Position numbers and translations under genes: made by a program | The notes under the pieces: model-generated | The model's input: only the letters and a program-made list of their open reading frames with translations | What the model was told of the DNA's origin: nothing | Databases searched by the model: none | Part shown: positions 6,825 through 8,278 of the stretch, piece after piece | Layout of the letters: every line of letters begins with the position of its first letter | How positions within the stretch are numbered: position 1 is the stretch's first letter | Assembly: GCA_007131945.1 (NCBI GenBank) | Contig: SLPP01000306.1 | Location: forward strand, 1 to 8,278 | Reading direction: 5' to 3' | From: Paracoccaceae bacterium | Lineage (GTDB): Bacteria > Pseudomonadota > Alphaproteobacteria > Rhodobacterales > Rhodobacteraceae | DNA: 8,278 nt

Positions 6825-7898
6825 ATGCACGACTTCATCATCATCGGCGGCGGCGTCGCCGGGCTCTCGGCCGGGGCGCGGCTCGCCGGTCTGGGCGACG
6901 TGCTGCTGGTCGAGGCCGAGGCGCAACTCGGCTACCACGCCTCGGGCCGCTCGGCGGCGCTCTACGAGGCCGATTACGGCGCGCCGGCGACGGTGACGCT
7001 GGCGCGGGCGAGCGGCGAGGAACTGGCCGAGATGGGCGTCCTCAGCCGGCGCGGCTTTCTCGTCGTGGCGCAGGCGCACGAGGAGGCCGCCTTCGCCAGG
7101 GACTGCGCCGATCTGCGCATGACGCGCATCGGCCCGGCCGAGGCGCAGGCGATGGTGCCGATCCTCGACCTCGACCGCGTCGCCTTCGCCGCGCATACCG
7201 ACGCGGCGCAGAACATCGACACCGACCTGATGCTGCAGACTTATGCGAGACGTCTGCGCGAGCGCGGCGGCGCGATCCGCACCGGCGCGCGCGCCGCCGC
7301 CATCGCCCGCGACGGCGAGGGTTGGACGGTGACGCTGGACAGCGGCGAGGAGCTGCGCGCGCGGCGGCTGGTCGACGCCGCCGGGGCCTGGGCCGACCGG
7401 GTCGCGGCGATGGCCGGTCTTCCCGGGATCGGGCTGACCCCGTGCCGCCGCTCGATCGCCCAGCTGCCCGCGCCCGAGGGGCACGACATCCGCGCCTGGC
7501 CGATGATCTTCGGCGCCGGCGAGACCTGGTACGCCAAGCCCGAGGCCGGCAAGTGGCTGGTCTCGCCGGCCGACGAGGACCCGGTCGAGCCGCACGACGC
7601 CTGGGCCGACGACATGGTGCTGGCCGAGGGGCTGGCGCGCTACGAGGAGATGGTGACGGTGCCGGTGACGCGGGTCGAGACCTCCTGGGCCGGGCTGCGC
7701 AGCTTCGCCCCCGACCGCACCCTGGTCCTCGGCCCCGATCCGCTGGACCCGGCCTTCATCTGGTGCGCCGGCCAGGGCGGGCAGGGGTTCCTGTCGGCGC
7801 CCGGCGCGGCGCGGGTGATGGAGGAGGCCGCGGGCGGCGCGCCCTCGGGATTCGCGCCCGCGATCCTCGCCGCGCTCTCGCCCGCCCGGCTGCGATGA
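6825..7898 (+). CDS. DAO-family FAD oxidoreductase, D-arginine dehydrogenase-like
   Basis: This 357-residue flavoenzyme of the glycine oxidase / D-amino acid oxidase (DAO) fold probably oxidises an amino or imino acid with FAD. The N-terminal FAD motif is DFIIIGGGVAGLSAGARLA (3-21). GYHASGRSAALYEADYG (36-52), IDTDLMLQTYARRL, AWPMIFGAGETWYAKPEAG, SPADEDPVEPHD and SWAGLRSF line up with Pseudomonas D-arginine dehydrogenase DauA as I remember it. Substrate carboxylate ligands appear conserved (Arg209, Tyr236, Arg292, Tyr51). DauA Glu87, which contacts the arginine side chain, falls in RRGFLVV (75-81), with no acidic residue; DauA His48 corresponds to Leu46. A substrate other than D-arginine is therefore likely. 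A strong ribosome site (AAGGGAGGGG) precedes the ATG. It appears to be the second gene of an operon, after the amidase. Confidence 0.88.
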   Translation: MHDFIIIGGGVAGLSAGARLAGLGDVLLVEAEAQLGYHASGRSAALYEADYGAPATVTLARASGEELAEMGVLSRRGFLVVAQAHEEAAFARDCADLRMTRIGPAEAQAMVPILDLDRVAFAAHTDAAQNIDTDLMLQTYARRLRERGGAIRTGARAAAIARDGEGWTVTLDSGEELRARRLVDAAGAWADRVAAMAGLPGIGLTPCRRSIAQLPAPEGHDIRAWPMIFGAGETWYAKPEAGKWLVSPADEDPVEPHDAWADDMVLAEGLARYEEMVTVPVTRVETSWAGLRSFAPDRTLVLGPDPLDPAFIWCAGQGGQGFLSAPGAARVMEEAAGGAPSGFAPAILAALSPARLR

Positions 7899-8278
7899 TC
7901 CGCCGGCTCGACCTGCCCGACAGCGGCGCGCCGGCCGAGGGCGCCATCCGCTTCGCGCCGTCGGCCGCGCGCAATCTCGAGCCGATCGCGGCGGTGCTGG
8001 CCGGGCATCTGCCCGAACGCGGCCGGGCGCTGGAGATCGCCAGCGGCACCGGCCAGCATGTGGTCGCGTTCGCCGCGCGTTTTCCGGGGCTCGACTGGCA
8101 GCCCTCGGACCTCGACCCCGAAAACCTCGCCTCGATCCGCGCCCGGGCAGCCGAGGCGGCGCTGCCCAACCTGCGCGATCCGATCCGCCTCGATGCCTGC
8201 GCGCCGGGCTGGGGCGCCGGGCGGGGCTGGGACGCGATCTGCCTGACGAACCTTCTGCACCTGATCTCGGTGCCCGAG
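7895..8278 (+). CDS. DUF938 class I SAM-dependent methyltransferase (partial)
   Basis: The start overlaps the preceding stop as ATGA (ATG 7895-7897, TGA 7896-7898), the usual sign of translational coupling. The frame stays open to the window edge, giving 128 residues with the C-terminus missing. After FAPSAARNLEPI (20-31) comes methyltransferase motif I, LEIASGTGQHVVAFA (46-60), then WQPSDLDPENLASIRA (68-83) and GWDAICLTNLLHLI (111-124). This pattern is that of DUF938, whose members are about 200 residues long and have no settled substrate. Codon use matches the neighbouring genes. Its role beside an amidase and an amino-acid oxidase is unclear; the coupling may reflect only compact genome layout. 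Confidence 0.85.
   Translation, partial: MIRRLDLPDSGAPAEGAIRFAPSAARNLEPIAAVLAGHLPERGRALEIASGTGQHVVAFAARFPGLDWQPSDLDPENLASIRARAAEAALPNLRDPIRLDACAPGWGAGRGWDAICLTNLLHLISVPE

Noticed and set aside
5393..6844. A 483-codon open frame on the minus strand opposite the amidase
   Set aside because: The composition is Arg/Pro/Gly/His-rich with no recognisable domain, while the plus strand encodes an intact amidase with a full catalytic triad.
4450..6996. An 848-codon open frame on the plus strand across the hydroxylase and amidase genes
   Set aside because: It is a high-GC shadow, antisense to the hydroxylase and out of frame with the amidase. The product is low-complexity Arg/Ala/Gly-rich sequence.

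Overview
The window is very GC-rich DNA (about 70% by eye, GC-dominated third codon positions) with tightly packed bacterial genes. The protein sequences fit an alphaproteobacterium, most likely Rhodobacterales (Rhodobacteraceae). The reasons are the enolase and UbiH-type hydroxylase sequences, a Fur/Mur regulator without the zinc-binding cysteine pairs, and a D-arginine-dehydrogenase-like flavoenzyme next to a DUF938 methyltransferase. No rRNA, tRNA, CRISPR array, insertion sequence or phage gene was seen.

Left block (1-2896), all on the minus strand. Read in transcription order it holds a Fur-family metal regulator (2471-2896), an EamA/DMT-family transporter (1514-2398) and enolase (173-1450). 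Each gap is short and holds a GC-rich stem-loop. A candidate promoter lies just upstream of enolase. A second, unrelated EamA/DMT transporter (3035-3937, plus strand) diverges from the Fur gene across a 138-bp regulatory gap.

Centre (3938-4116) is a convergent intergenic region between the second transporter and a UbiH/UbiF/COQ6-type ubiquinone-biosynthesis monooxygenase (4117-5343, minus). It contains an AT-rich island, a perfect 14-bp palindrome followed by six T, a short dispersed repeat also found downstream of enolase, and a strong GC stem-loop.

Right block (5426-8278), plus strand, diverges from the hydroxylase gene. It reads as an operon: an amidase-signature hydrolase (5426-6760), a DAO-family FAD oxidoreductase resembling D-arginine dehydrogenase (6825-7898), and a DUF938 SAM-dependent methyltransferase that overlaps it by 4 bp and runs off the right edge.

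Most of the window is ordinary housekeeping and metabolic content. The least explained signal is non-coding: a composite element, made of a palindrome with a CAAATTTG core and, about 40 bp to its right, a conserved GTTAACC...AAAGCTTT block. It occurs twice in the window with nearly identical internal spacing, both times at gene 3' ends.
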